Assembly: GCA_903897155.1 (NCBI GenBank)
Contig: CAIUAO010000053.1
Coordinates: forward strand, 1-15,192
Reading direction: 5' to 3'
Origin: an uncultured Actinomycetes bacterium
GTDB taxonomy: Bacteria > Actinomycetota > Actinomycetes > Nanopelagicales > Nanopelagicaceae
Length of the DNA: 15,192 bases
This document shows positions 6,061 through 13,189 of this stretch, piece by piece. The stretch's first letter is position 1. Every line of letters starts with the position of its first letter. A program made the position numbers and the translations under genes. Under the pieces are notes generated by a model, which did not search any database, was not told the DNA's origin, and saw nothing but the letters and a program-made list of their open reading frames with translations.

Positions 6061-6138
6061 CACCTCCTCTGGACTAAAACGGTCACGGCATTTCCGCGAC
6101 AGGAGGGTTACTGCTCCTTAGCGAATGCCGCAAACGGT
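6061..6138 (-). promoter_or_regulatory. Structured rpsF mRNA leader, candidate S6:S18 autoregulatory element
   Basis: The minus strand folds into a long stem. CGGCATT (6130-6124) pairs with AATGCCG (6092-6086), CGC (6123-6121) with GCG (6097-6095), and AGGAG (6118-6114) with CTCCT (6105-6101), with a 2-base bulge and a small internal loop. CCTCCT (6106-6101) is also fully complementary to AGGAGG (6068-6063) in the rpsF Shine-Dalgarno, so two folds exclude each other. ACCGTTT repeats (6138-6132 and 6083-6077) flank the stem. Many bacteria carry an S6:S18-binding leader here with a conserved CCG. Pairing is visible; regulation is inferred. Confidence 0.5.
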
Positions 6139-6163
6139 GTTCGTGGCTCATTAAGGAAGGCTA

Positions 6164-6192
6164 AGGGTAACTCTTAGGGCGCAGATAGTGAA
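6164..6192 (-). promoter_or_regulatory. Candidate rpsF operon promoter
   Basis: TTCACT (6192-6187) and TACCCT (6169-6164) are spaced by 17 bases on the minus strand and overlap the end of the GT87 gene. Transcription would start near 6157, leaving a leader of about 105 bases with the stem described at 6061-6138. Both boxes are imperfect. Confidence 0.3.
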
Positions 6193-7361
6193 AATCGCTG
6201 CTCCTGTGCAGGAGCTTCCCGTGTGGACGGAGCTATTTTGAGCACAAAATAGATCAAAGCAGCGATTCGCAGCACGCTCATCACTGCGTAACCACCGGCG
6301 GGTAAACCAAAGCGAGCGCCGGAATATGTGGCTAGATATTCCCAGACCCCGAAGTGATACATGATTTCAGCGCCCTGCCATACCCAAAATGCACTTCTAT
6401 CCTTCTTCTGCAGAGTAATAACTGCAAGTGGAGTCAGCCACAAAATATATTGCGGTGAATAAACCTTAGATGCAAGGGTAAAGACCGCCACTTCAATAAA
6501 CGCAATCTGAGCAAGGCTTGGTACATACTCTTTTTTGAGAAGATACATGCCAAATCCTGAACTACCAATGAGAAATAAAAGAAGAGAAACTAGATTTATT
6601 GCTGGAATAGAAATTCCAAGAAGTTGAAGTGAGTAATACGTAGAACCAAAATCTGCTCCTCTATTTCCATTGAGTTTAAAAAATCTCCACCATCCTGCGG
6701 GGGTGGAAAGCGCGAATGGAAGATTAATGAGAACCCATAATCCAAGTGAGAAAGCTATGTATCTAACAGTTGATTTAATTTCAGATCTTTTCCACAAAAT
6801 AGTTGCGATAGGAATAAGCAATACAATCGGGAAAAACTTAGTTGCAATTGAAATTCCAAGGGCGATTGCGCTGAAGTCATATTTCTTCCGATCAAACCAA
6901 TAAATGGCGCAAAGCGCCGTAATAACCGCCCACATATCCCAATTAATATATAAAGAGGCGATCACTGCTGGGGCGATAATAAACAAATACCAGCTTGCTG
7001 GATTCATATGCCACACCAGTAAAGCACTACCAATAAAGAGAAGTAGCAGCAAGAAAATATTAATAAGAAAGTAGATATGGAAGTTCTGTGAGCTCTGGGG
7101 TGTGATTAAAGAAGTGGCCCACATAATTACACCAGTAAGTGGTGGATACTCCACAGAATTTGTTGCACTGGAAAATGGCCATGTGTGGTTAATTAAATCT
7201 CGAGCCCCGAATAAAGCTGGGATATCGCTGTAACAAGCATGTGTATACACATCAGGCACTGACCACTGCTTGTTATAGCAATGATCAAATTTAATAAAAG
7301 AGAGAAGCCCTGCACATAAAGCAAAAAGTATGACTACGCCGACTGCGTGCTTACTCTTCAT
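6174..7361 (-). CDS. GT87-family membrane glycosyltransferase (DUF2029), probable mannosyltransferase
   Basis: GT87 enzymes are GT-C-fold transferases that move a sugar, usually mannose, from a polyprenyl-phosphate donor to envelope glycolipids such as phosphatidylinositol mannosides. The 395-residue product is a multi-pass membrane protein. Its first helix is at about residues 7-23, followed by an external loop with YSDIP (44-48, the likely catalytic aspartate D46) and the family hallmark EYPPLTG (71-77), then many more helices. The last about 20 residues are polar. It starts 3 bases after the PBP stop codon. The order PBP, this gene, rpsF matches M. tuberculosis Rv0050-Rv0051-Rv0053. Family membership is likely; the acceptor is unknown. 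Its stop lies within an inverted CTAAG/CTTAG repeat (6161-6177). Confidence 0.82.
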   Translation of the reverse strand: MKSKHAVGVVILFALCAGLLSFIKFDHCYNKQWSVPDVYTHACYSDIPALFGARDLINHTWPFSSATNSVEYPPLTGVIMWATSLITPQSSQNFHIYFLINIFLLLLLFIGSALLVWHMNPASWYLFIIAPAVIASLYINWDMWAVITALCAIYWFDRKKYDFSAIALGISIATKFFPIVLLIPIATILWKRSEIKSTVRYIAFSLGLWVLINLPFALSTPAGWWRFFKLNGNRGADFGSTYYSLQLLGISIPAINLVSLLLFLIGSSGFGMYLLKKEYVPSLAQIAFIEVAVFTLASKVYSPQYILWLTPLAVITLQKKDRSAFWVWQGAEIMYHFGVWEYLATYSGARFGLPAGGYAVMSVLRIAALIYFVLKIAPSTREAPAQEQRFSLSAP

Positions 7362-7364
7362 GCT

Positions 7365-9353
7365 CTACTTCTTTTTAGCAGGTGACTTTGCAGGTGTGGG
7401 ATGAGGGATTGGTGTTGGTGACTGAGCTAAAGATGGATCCAACGTTGGGACAGCATTTTGCATTGGCACTGGGTCAGTTCCACCAATATTTGCAGCAGGT
7501 GGGAAGGCAAGAATAGGTTCTCCCTTTAAAGCATTCTTCATATAAAGACTCCATATTCTTGCTGGGAAAGAGCCTCCCGTCACAGCGTTGAGTCCACCGA
7601 TTCCATTCAATGTTTGCGTTGCATTATCCCTAAAGAGTGCGACTGTTGTGGCAAGTTGTGGCGTGTAGCCGTTAAACCAAGCTGAAGCATTATCTGTAGT
7701 TGTTCCAGTCTTGCCAGCACTTGGTCGATTAAAATCAGAGAGCGCTGCAGATGCGGTTCCTATTCTTGTCACACCTTGCAAAGCCGTCGTTAGATCTGCC
7801 ATCACATTTGGATCAAAAACCTTTTGAGCTTGGACCTGTGACTGATAGAGGATGCCCTGATTGTTGCCTAGAACTTCTGAAATGATGTAAGGCTTTGCGT
7901 AAATTCCTTGTGCTGCAAAAGTCGCATACGATGATGCAAGATCAATTACATGTGGGCTTGCAACACCCAGGGCCACAGAAGGACCTGCAACCATTGCAAC
8001 GGATTGTGGGATTCCCGCTTGGTGGGCAACATCAATAACATTTTGTGGCCCTACTTTTATTGTTAGCGGGACGAAGACTGTATTTACGGAATGCGCAGTT
8101 GCGTTGAGCAAACTTACATTTGGAAATTGCTCGGCCCCATAATTAAAAACTGAATATGGTGTTTGCGAACCTGGATCAAAGAAGACTTGAGGAGAAGTTC
8201 CATCCCATACTGATTGCAAGGAAATTCCTTGCTGAAGGGCTGCAATAAGCGCAAAAGGCTTAAAAGATGAGCCCGCTTCGGCGATCGCTTGAGTAGCGTT
8301 ATTAAGTTGGCTCTTTAAGTAGTCCTGTCCGCCATACATAGCAACAACTTCCCCAGTGCCAGGCCTAATAGAAACGAGGGCAACTCGAAGGTTCCCTTGT
8401 TTATCGACTGGAGTTCGTTTTGCAACCGCGTCAACAGCTGCCTCTTGTGCTTGTTTTTCAAGAGTTGTTTTTACGACTAAACCACCTTGCTGCAGTTGCT
8501 CTTGCGTAAAGCCAAGAGTTTGTAATTGGTTTTCAACCCAGGAAATTACATATCCTTTGGGGCCAGCTAATGAACCAGATGCAACACGTGGCTGAATATC
8601 TGGAAATACTTGTCGAGCTGCTTGCTGCTTTGTAATCCAATTCTCTTTTACCATTCCATCTAATACATATTGCCAACGAGCTTTAAGGCGCGCAAGGTAT
8701 TGAGGTCCATTCGCTGGGTCGAAATAGCCAGGCGCGTTAAGTACGCTCGCTAAAACTGCATCTTGAGCTATGGATAACTGATCGACGTGTCGATTAAAGA
8801 AAACATCTGATGCAGTTTGTACGCCATATGAACCGCGACCAAAATAAATTGTGTTGAGATAGTCTTCAAAAATTTGATCTTTGGATTGCTGCTGTTCAAG
8901 TTTTACGGCAATTACTATCTCTTTGATCTTCCGCTGAATACTTCTTTGTGGTGTTAAAAAAGCAGTCTTTGCATATTGCTGAGTAATAGTTGATCCGCCT
9001 TGTAATGAACCTCCAAGAAGGTCGTGATACAAAGCCCGCAAAATTCCTGTGGGACTAAATGCATGCTCACTATAAAAGTTTTTATCCTCAGCAGCCAAAA
9101 TTGCATGACGTAAATTCAGTGGAACACTTGCAAGAGCAACACTCACCCTATCTTCTGCGCCGATACGACCAATTGGAGTGCCATCTGCATACTCGATAAC
9201 TGTTGCTTGGCTATTTACATATGCATTTGGGTCGGGAATATGAACGGTGAAATATGCATAAACAAAAAGGAGTGAGAAGAGAACAAAACCGCCACCGATT
9301 GTGAAGATGGTGCCCCTGATAAACCAGGTACGAAGGTTCTCTCTATCAATCAC
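7365..9353 (-). CDS. ponA: Class A penicillin-binding protein (transglycosylase/transpeptidase)
   Basis: This enzyme polymerises lipid II into glycan strands and cross-links the peptides outside the membrane. The 662-residue product has a short cytoplasmic start and a membrane anchor at about 12-35. The GT51 domain follows with EDKNF (catalytic E89) and QGGSTITQQ (118-126), then the transpeptidase domain with the nucleophile S362 in SSFK (362-365), SVN (422-424) and KTGT (548-551). A proline- and lysine-rich tail (about 630-662) resembles that of mycobacterial PonA1, and the position between a DUF5318 gene and a GT87 gene matches Rv0049-Rv0051. The start is a GTG at 9353 with no clear Shine-Dalgarno. 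An in-frame stop lies 4 codons upstream, so no longer start exists. Confidence 0.95.
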   Translation of the reverse strand: MIDRENLRTWFIRGTIFTIGGGFVLFSLLFVYAYFTVHIPDPNAYVNSQATVIEYADGTPIGRIGAEDRVSVALASVPLNLRHAILAAEDKNFYSEHAFSPTGILRALYHDLLGGSLQGGSTITQQYAKTAFLTPQRSIQRKIKEIVIAVKLEQQQSKDQIFEDYLNTIYFGRGSYGVQTASDVFFNRHVDQLSIAQDAVLASVLNAPGYFDPANGPQYLARLKARWQYVLDGMVKENWITKQQAARQVFPDIQPRVASGSLAGPKGYVISWVENQLQTLGFTQEQLQQGGLVVKTTLEKQAQEAAVDAVAKRTPVDKQGNLRVALVSIRPGTGEVVAMYGGQDYLKSQLNNATQAIAEAGSSFKPFALIAALQQGISLQSVWDGTSPQVFFDPGSQTPYSVFNYGAEQFPNVSLLNATAHSVNTVFVPLTIKVGPQNVIDVAHQAGIPQSVAMVAGPSVALGVASPHVIDLASSYATFAAQGIYAKPYIISEVLGNNQGILYQSQVQAQKVFDPNVMADLTTALQGVTRIGTASAALSDFNRPSAGKTGTTTDNASAWFNGYTPQLATTVALFRDNATQTLNGIGGLNAVTGGSFPARIWSLYMKNALKGEPILAFPPAANIGGTDPVPMQNAVPTLDPSLAQSPTPIPHPTPAKSPAKKK

Positions 9354-9362
9354 GGTGCAAGG

Positions 9363-9785
9363 CTATCGTTTTGCGTAGTCCTCATCTTCAAGAGTGCGTA
9401 CCTTTCGTGGCGGTTTACGGTACTTCCCGTCACCCAACTTAAATGAATGTATGAGGTGGTGCCATCCACAGCCTTGGCACACTTCCACGACATAGACGCG
9501 AAATTCACCAAATTCATTCTGCATTTCATCTAACTCACCGGATGTCTTAATGCGACCTGAGTATTGGCCGAGTTGATCTCCGAATGCATAACGCAATTCC
9601 ACCATCTCTTGTTTACGACAAACAGGGCACAAACGTTCGACTCTCTCGCCGTGGTACTTCGCCGCACTTTTTAAATACGGATCGGCATCGCATGCATCAA
9701 GGGCTGAACTTGAACCTTTAAAAAGTGAGACCAAGGTTGCTCGGCGCTTAAGTGAATAATCCACTGCATCACGGCGACTCCACAT
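9363..9785 (-). CDS. DUF5318 family zinc-ribbon-like protein (Rv0049 type)
   Basis: This 140-residue protein matches the actinobacterial family that includes Rv0049, whose function is unknown. It begins MWSRRDAVDYSLKRRATL and has CPVC (about 67-70) and later VVEVCQGCGWHHL with a second CxxC and paired histidines, suggesting a metal-binding ribbon. The C-terminus is basic. An open frame continues 53 codons further upstream, but that part is unlike the family and overlaps the divergent MFS gene, so I use the ATG at 9785. No good Shine-Dalgarno precedes it; TATTCT (9799-9794) lies 8 bases upstream, suggesting a leaderless message. It is followed after 9 bases by the PBP gene, an association kept in mycobacteria that hints at a role in cell-wall synthesis. 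Confidence 0.85.
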   Translation of the reverse strand: MWSRRDAVDYSLKRRATLVSLFKGSSSALDACDADPYLKSAAKYHGERVERLCPVCRKQEMVELRYAFGDQLGQYSGRIKTSGELDEMQNEFGEFRVYVVEVCQGCGWHHLIHSFKLGDGKYRKPPRKVRTLEDEDYAKR

Positions 9786-9793
9786 AAGTAATA

Positions 9794-9799
9794 AGAATA
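9794..9799 (-). promoter_or_regulatory. Candidate -10 box for a leaderless DUF5318 message
   Basis: TATTCT on the minus strand fits the actinobacterial TANNNT pattern and ends 8 bases before the ATG at 9785, where no Shine-Dalgarno is found. No recognisable -35 accompanies it. Confidence 0.35.
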
Positions 9800-9815
9800 A
9801 ACCTTTCTTCTTAAC

Positions 9816-9821
9816 TACGCT
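9816..9821 (+). promoter_or_regulatory. Candidate -10 box for a leaderless MFS message
   Basis: TACGCT fits TANNNT and ends 6 bases before the ATG at 9828, which lacks a Shine-Dalgarno. The same arrangement (TANNNT, 6 bases, ATG) occurs at the NUDIX gene. Confidence 0.35.
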
Positions 9822-9827
9822 TACCTT

Positions 9828-11129
9828 ATGCAGAAGCTGCCCACATATAAGAGGTTGAGCAGCTGGCCATTTCACTCCGGTGGCAAGTTGCCGGCTCTGC
9901 TCTCGATTAGATGGACTGGGCAAATTGGCGATGGGATATTCCAATCTGCACTCGCATCCTTTGTGCTCTTTTCTCCTGAACGCCAGCCAAATGCGATTGC
10001 CGCGGCTCTTGCATTCGCAGTTGTCTTACTTCCTTACTCAGTTGTTGGTCCATATGCCGGAGTTTTCTTAGACCGCTTCTCACGAAAGAAAATTGTTCAA
10101 ATTGCAAACATTATTCGCGCAGTAGATCTGCTCGCCATCGTATTGCTGATTAAGGCAAGCCACACTGGTATCTCACTCACGCTATTAGTTCTTATCGCAT
10201 TTGGAATCAACAGGTTAATTCTTGCCGGACTTTCCGCAGGATTACCACTTGTAGTTTCAAAAGATGATTTGATTTCTGCAAACGCAATGGCAGTAACTGG
10301 CGGAAGTATTAGCGTTGTTATTGGTGGCGGGATTGGAATTGGATTAAAGAAAATATTCGATCACAGTACCCAAAGTGATGTCTCAGATTCTCGTGTTCTT
10401 TTCTTTGCTATCGCGTGCTATTTACTCGCATCTTTTGCAACAACAAGATTTTCAAATAAACAAATTGGTCCAACAGTGCATGAAATAACAAAGGAGATTC
10501 AAGGGTGGAGAGAGCTGCAACATGGTTTTCTCATCTTAAAAAGACATCCTGATGCTCTGCGCGGTATTGGCGCTACTTCGGTTCAACGCGGTGGGCTCAC
10601 GGCACTTATGCTGGCTGGTCTTTTACTTGAGAGAAATACATTTAATTCATCAAATGATCCAAGCGCTGGTCTTTCCGCCTTTGCCTTTGCATTAACTGTT
10701 GCTGGTGTTGGAATTGGTATCGGCTCGATCATGACGCCATTTTTTATTGGTTACTTTGGAAGACACCGTTGGATTCGCCTCATGATGTCAGCCCCTATTC
10801 CAATACTCATCCTCTTTGCTTTCTACCAAAAAGAGTGGGTGCTAATTACAGCAGCATTCTTTGTAGGAATGTGTGGACAAGCAGTTAAGGTAACAAATGA
10901 TGCACTCGTGCAATCACAAATTGCCGATGAATACCGGGGCCGGGTATTTGCATTTTATGATGTTGCAACAAACGGCATGATTGTCTCTGGGGCAATAATT
11001 GCAGCTCTGATACTTCCCACTACGGGAAAATCAATCATCTTGCCTGTTTTCGTATGCGCAATTTATCTTTTAACATCATTGGTACTACTGCGCTCACGTA
11101 AGTTTTTTGTCGCGCGCCCAGCTCAGTAA
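9828..11129 (+). CDS. Major facilitator superfamily transporter
   Basis: The 433-residue product is a polytopic membrane protein with about twelve helices. The loop between helices 2 and 3 carries the MFS motif-A form GPYAGVFLDRFSRKK (74-88), and the N-terminal segment GQIGDGIFQSALASFVLFSPER (split at 31-52) is characteristic of actinobacterial MFS_3-type (EntS-like) exporters. The substrate is unknown; export is more likely than uptake by family habit. The start is the ATG at 9828 with no Shine-Dalgarno but a -10-like TACGCT 6 bases upstream, so it may be leaderless. It is divergent from the DUF5318 gene across 42 bp and overlaps the convergent CCA transferase gene by 36 bases at the 3' end. 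Confidence 0.88.
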   Translation: MQKLPTYKRLSSWPFHSGGKLPALLSIRWTGQIGDGIFQSALASFVLFSPERQPNAIAAALAFAVVLLPYSVVGPYAGVFLDRFSRKKIVQIANIIRAVDLLAIVLLIKASHTGISLTLLVLIAFGINRLILAGLSAGLPLVVSKDDLISANAMAVTGGSISVVIGGGIGIGLKKIFDHSTQSDVSDSRVLFFAIACYLLASFATTRFSNKQIGPTVHEITKEIQGWRELQHGFLILKRHPDALRGIGATSVQRGGLTALMLAGLLLERNTFNSSNDPSAGLSAFAFALTVAGVGIGIGSIMTPFFIGYFGRHRWIRLMMSAPIPILILFAFYQKEWVLITAAFFVGMCGQAVKVTNDALVQSQIADEYRGRVFAFYDVATNGMIVSGAIIAALILPTTGKSIILPVFVCAIYLLTSLVLLRSRKFFVARPAQ

Positions 11130-12533
11130 CTCTGACTTTGCCGCATCACTTCCAAGCGGACCGCGGTCAAGGCGTAATTCAAGTAGATATGAGTATGCCT
11201 CTCCCACTATCGGGCCAGGCTTAATTCCAAGTATCTCCATTATTTGGCCCCCATCTAGATCAGGGCGAATTTGATCTAATTCTTCTTGCGCTTTAAGTGT
11301 TGTGATGCGCTCCTCTAATGAATCATATGTGTCAGAAAGTTGGTCTGCTTTTCGTTTATTTCTCGTAGTGCAATCTGCTCGCGTAAGGACATGTAAGTGT
11401 TCAAGTAACGGACCTGCATCTCGGATGTAGCGGCGCACTGCTGAATCTGTCCATCCACCACTTCCATATCCATGAAAACGTAAATGTAAGAAAACAAGGT
11501 GTGAAACTGCTTCAACTGTGTCACTATCAAAACGAAGTTCCTGAAGACGTTTTTTTGCCATCTTTGCGCCAACAACTTCATGGTGGTGGAACGAAACACC
11601 TCCACCGGCAATGAGTTCACGTGTGCGAGGCTTTCCAATATCGTGCATGAGAGCTGCAAGGCGAATAATCAGATCAGGACCACCTAGTCGTGGCTCAAGT
11701 GCAATCGCTTGGTCTAAAACAGTAAGGGTGTGTTCGTATACATCTTTATGATGGTGATGCTCGTCAATTTCAAGTTTAAGTTTTGGCAACTCTGGTAAGA
11801 AATGTTCTGCCAAACCCGTTTCAACAAGTAGAAGTAAGCCAAGACGCGGGTTAGGCGACATGAGGGTTTTTGTAAATTCATCTCTAATACGCTCTGATGA
11901 AATAATTGAAAGTCGATCAGACATCTTTGTCATTGCTTCAATCACTTCCGGGGCAACAGTAAAGTCCAGTTGGCTCATGAATCTGGCCGCGCGCATCATG
12001 CGAAGTGGGTCATCAGAGAATGAATCTTCTGGACTACCTGGTGTGCGTAGAACCTTCTTTGCTAAATCTTCAACACCGTTAAATAAATCGATGAACTCTG
12101 GTTGAGCTCCTGTGAGCTCAAGTGCCATGGCGTTCACTGTGAAATCGCGGCGCGCTAAATCACCTTCGATTGAATCACCGAAATCAACATTTGGTTTACG
12201 TGATGTTGGGTCATAACTTTCAGAACGATATGTTGTCACTTCAATTGTGTGATCGCCTTTTTTTGCTGCGATCGTTCCAAACGCTGCGCCGATTTCCCAC
12301 ACAGCATCAGCCCACTTCTTAAGTATTTTTGATGACTCACTTGGCCGTGCATTTGTTGTGAAATCTAAGTCATTGCCAAGTCGACCTAAAATTGCATCGC
12401 GGACTGGCCCTCCTACTAATGCCAAAGTAAATCCAGCTGACTTATATGCATCAACCAGCGATGAGATGACAGGGGATTGCGCATCCAGAGCGGCTAGAGC
12501 CAACTCGGTCGCAAGATTTTTCGGATTATTCAT
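11094..12533 (-). CDS. cca: CCA-adding tRNA nucleotidyltransferase / poly(A) polymerase family (PcnA)
   Basis: Class II CCA transferases add or repair the 3' CCA of tRNA without a template; the M. tuberculosis orthologue is named pcnA. The 479-residue product has the nucleotidyltransferase signature GGPVRD (41-46) with the metal-binding DLD (55-57), RRDFTVNAMA (128-137), the nucleotide-binding neck region to about 240, and a C-terminal HD domain with EHTL (267-270) and HDIGKPR (297-303). The length fits the actinobacterial form with the HD domain. I chose the ATG at 12533, which has AAGGGGG (12539-12545) 5 bases upstream; a TTG 8 codons earlier would overlap that site. It overlaps the convergent MFS gene by 36 bases and is divergent from the NUDIX gene, as in mycobacteria. 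Confidence 0.94.
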   Translation of the reverse strand: MNNPKNLATELALAALDAQSPVISSLVDAYKSAGFTLALVGGPVRDAILGRLGNDLDFTTNARPSESSKILKKWADAVWEIGAAFGTIAAKKGDHTIEVTTYRSESYDPTSRKPNVDFGDSIEGDLARRDFTVNAMALELTGAQPEFIDLFNGVEDLAKKVLRTPGSPEDSFSDDPLRMMRAARFMSQLDFTVAPEVIEAMTKMSDRLSIISSERIRDEFTKTLMSPNPRLGLLLLVETGLAEHFLPELPKLKLEIDEHHHHKDVYEHTLTVLDQAIALEPRLGGPDLIIRLAALMHDIGKPRTRELIAGGGVSFHHHEVVGAKMAKKRLQELRFDSDTVEAVSHLVFLHLRFHGYGSGGWTDSAVRRYIRDAGPLLEHLHVLTRADCTTRNKRKADQLSDTYDSLEERITTLKAQEELDQIRPDLDGGQIMEILGIKPGPIVGEAYSYLLELRLDRGPLGSDAAKSELLSWARDKKLT

Positions 12534-12538
12534 GCGTT

Positions 12539-12545
12539 CCCCCTT
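12539..12545 (-). promoter_or_regulatory. Shine-Dalgarno that decides the CCA transferase start
   Basis: AAGGGGG on the minus strand lies 5 bases before the ATG at 12533. The upstream in-frame TTG at 12557 has no comparable site and would place this one inside the coding region. Confidence 0.6.
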
Positions 12546-12568
12546 CCCAGTAGGCAAGGCTAGAGCAG

Positions 12569-12574
12569 TACCCT
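12569..12574 (+). promoter_or_regulatory. Candidate -10 box for a leaderless NUDIX message
   Basis: TACCCT fits TANNNT and ends 6 bases before the ATG at 12581, which has no Shine-Dalgarno. The spacing is identical to that at the MFS gene. No -35 box is evident. Confidence 0.4.
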
Positions 12575-12580
12575 TCTCTT

Positions 12581-13189
12581 ATGACCCCGGCACCTGGTGC
12601 GGGTGGCGAAGCGAAACGGAAGAATCGCCGGAGACGGCGTCCTGCGGGCCCACAAACACCAACTTCTAGTAATTCTGTAGCAGCAACAAGTGCTGCGCCT
12701 ATGAATCCGCCTGCCAAAAAATCAGAGCCAAAAAAACCTAAAAGGCATAGCACGTACGCAAAACGCGTAGATGAAGTCAGCGCTGGCGGTTTAGTTATCG
12801 ATGAAACTGGAACTAAAGGGCTGCTCATTGGTCGGAGAGATTTAAAAGATGCAACGCGCGAGCGTTTGCTCTGGTCACTTCCCAAAGGTCACATTGAAGC
12901 AGGTGAAACTCCAGAGATGGCTGCAATCCGCGAAGTCCATGAAGAAACTGGAATTGAAAGTGAGATTGCTCGGGAGCTAGGTGTCATTGATTTTTGGTTT
13001 ATGGCAAGTGGAAAGAGAATTCATAAAACAGTGCACCATTACTTATTCCGCAAAGTAGGTGGAACTCTTGCTCCTCAAATCACTGAAGTTGATGACGTCG
13101 GATGGTTCCCTCTAGAGGAAATTGTTAATTTACTTGCTTATCCAGATGAGAAGAAACTTATTGCTAAATCAGGTGAGTTAAAGGTATGA
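12581..13189 (+). CDS. NUDIX hydrolase (MutT4/Rv3908 type) with basic low-complexity N-terminus
   Basis: NUDIX enzymes hydrolyse nucleoside diphosphates linked to another group, with a magnesium-binding loop. The 202-residue product has a perfect Nudix box at 103-125: G103, E109, R117-E118, E121-E122, G124. The domain spans about 64-195 (VSAGGLVID ... VDDVGWFPLEE). The first about 60 residues are unusual, very basic (KRKNRRRRR at 12-20) and then Ala/Pro/Ser/Lys-rich, so probably disordered and possibly RNA- or DNA-binding. Position beside the CCA transferase gene and ahead of an Rv3909-like gene and murJ matches Rv3907c-Rv3910. The gene overlaps the next by ATGA. The start lacks a Shine-Dalgarno and may be leaderless. 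The substrate is not evident. Confidence 0.92.
   Translation: MTPAPGAGGEAKRKNRRRRRPAGPQTPTSSNSVAATSAAPMNPPAKKSEPKKPKRHSTYAKRVDEVSAGGLVIDETGTKGLLIGRRDLKDATRERLLWSLPKGHIEAGETPEMAAIREVHEETGIESEIARELGVIDFWFMASGKRIHKTVHHYLFRKVGGTLAPQITEVDDVGWFPLEEIVNLLAYPDEKKLIAKSGELKV

Noticed and set aside
6200..6215. GCTCCTG/CAGGAGC inverted repeat near the GT87 3' end
   Set aside because: It lies inside coding sequence, has only a 2-base centre and no U-tract, so it is more likely chance codon symmetry than a terminator.
9786..9944. N-terminal extension of the DUF5318 frame
   Set aside because: It overlaps the divergent MFS gene, does not resemble the family, and the ATG at 9785 gives the expected N-terminus.
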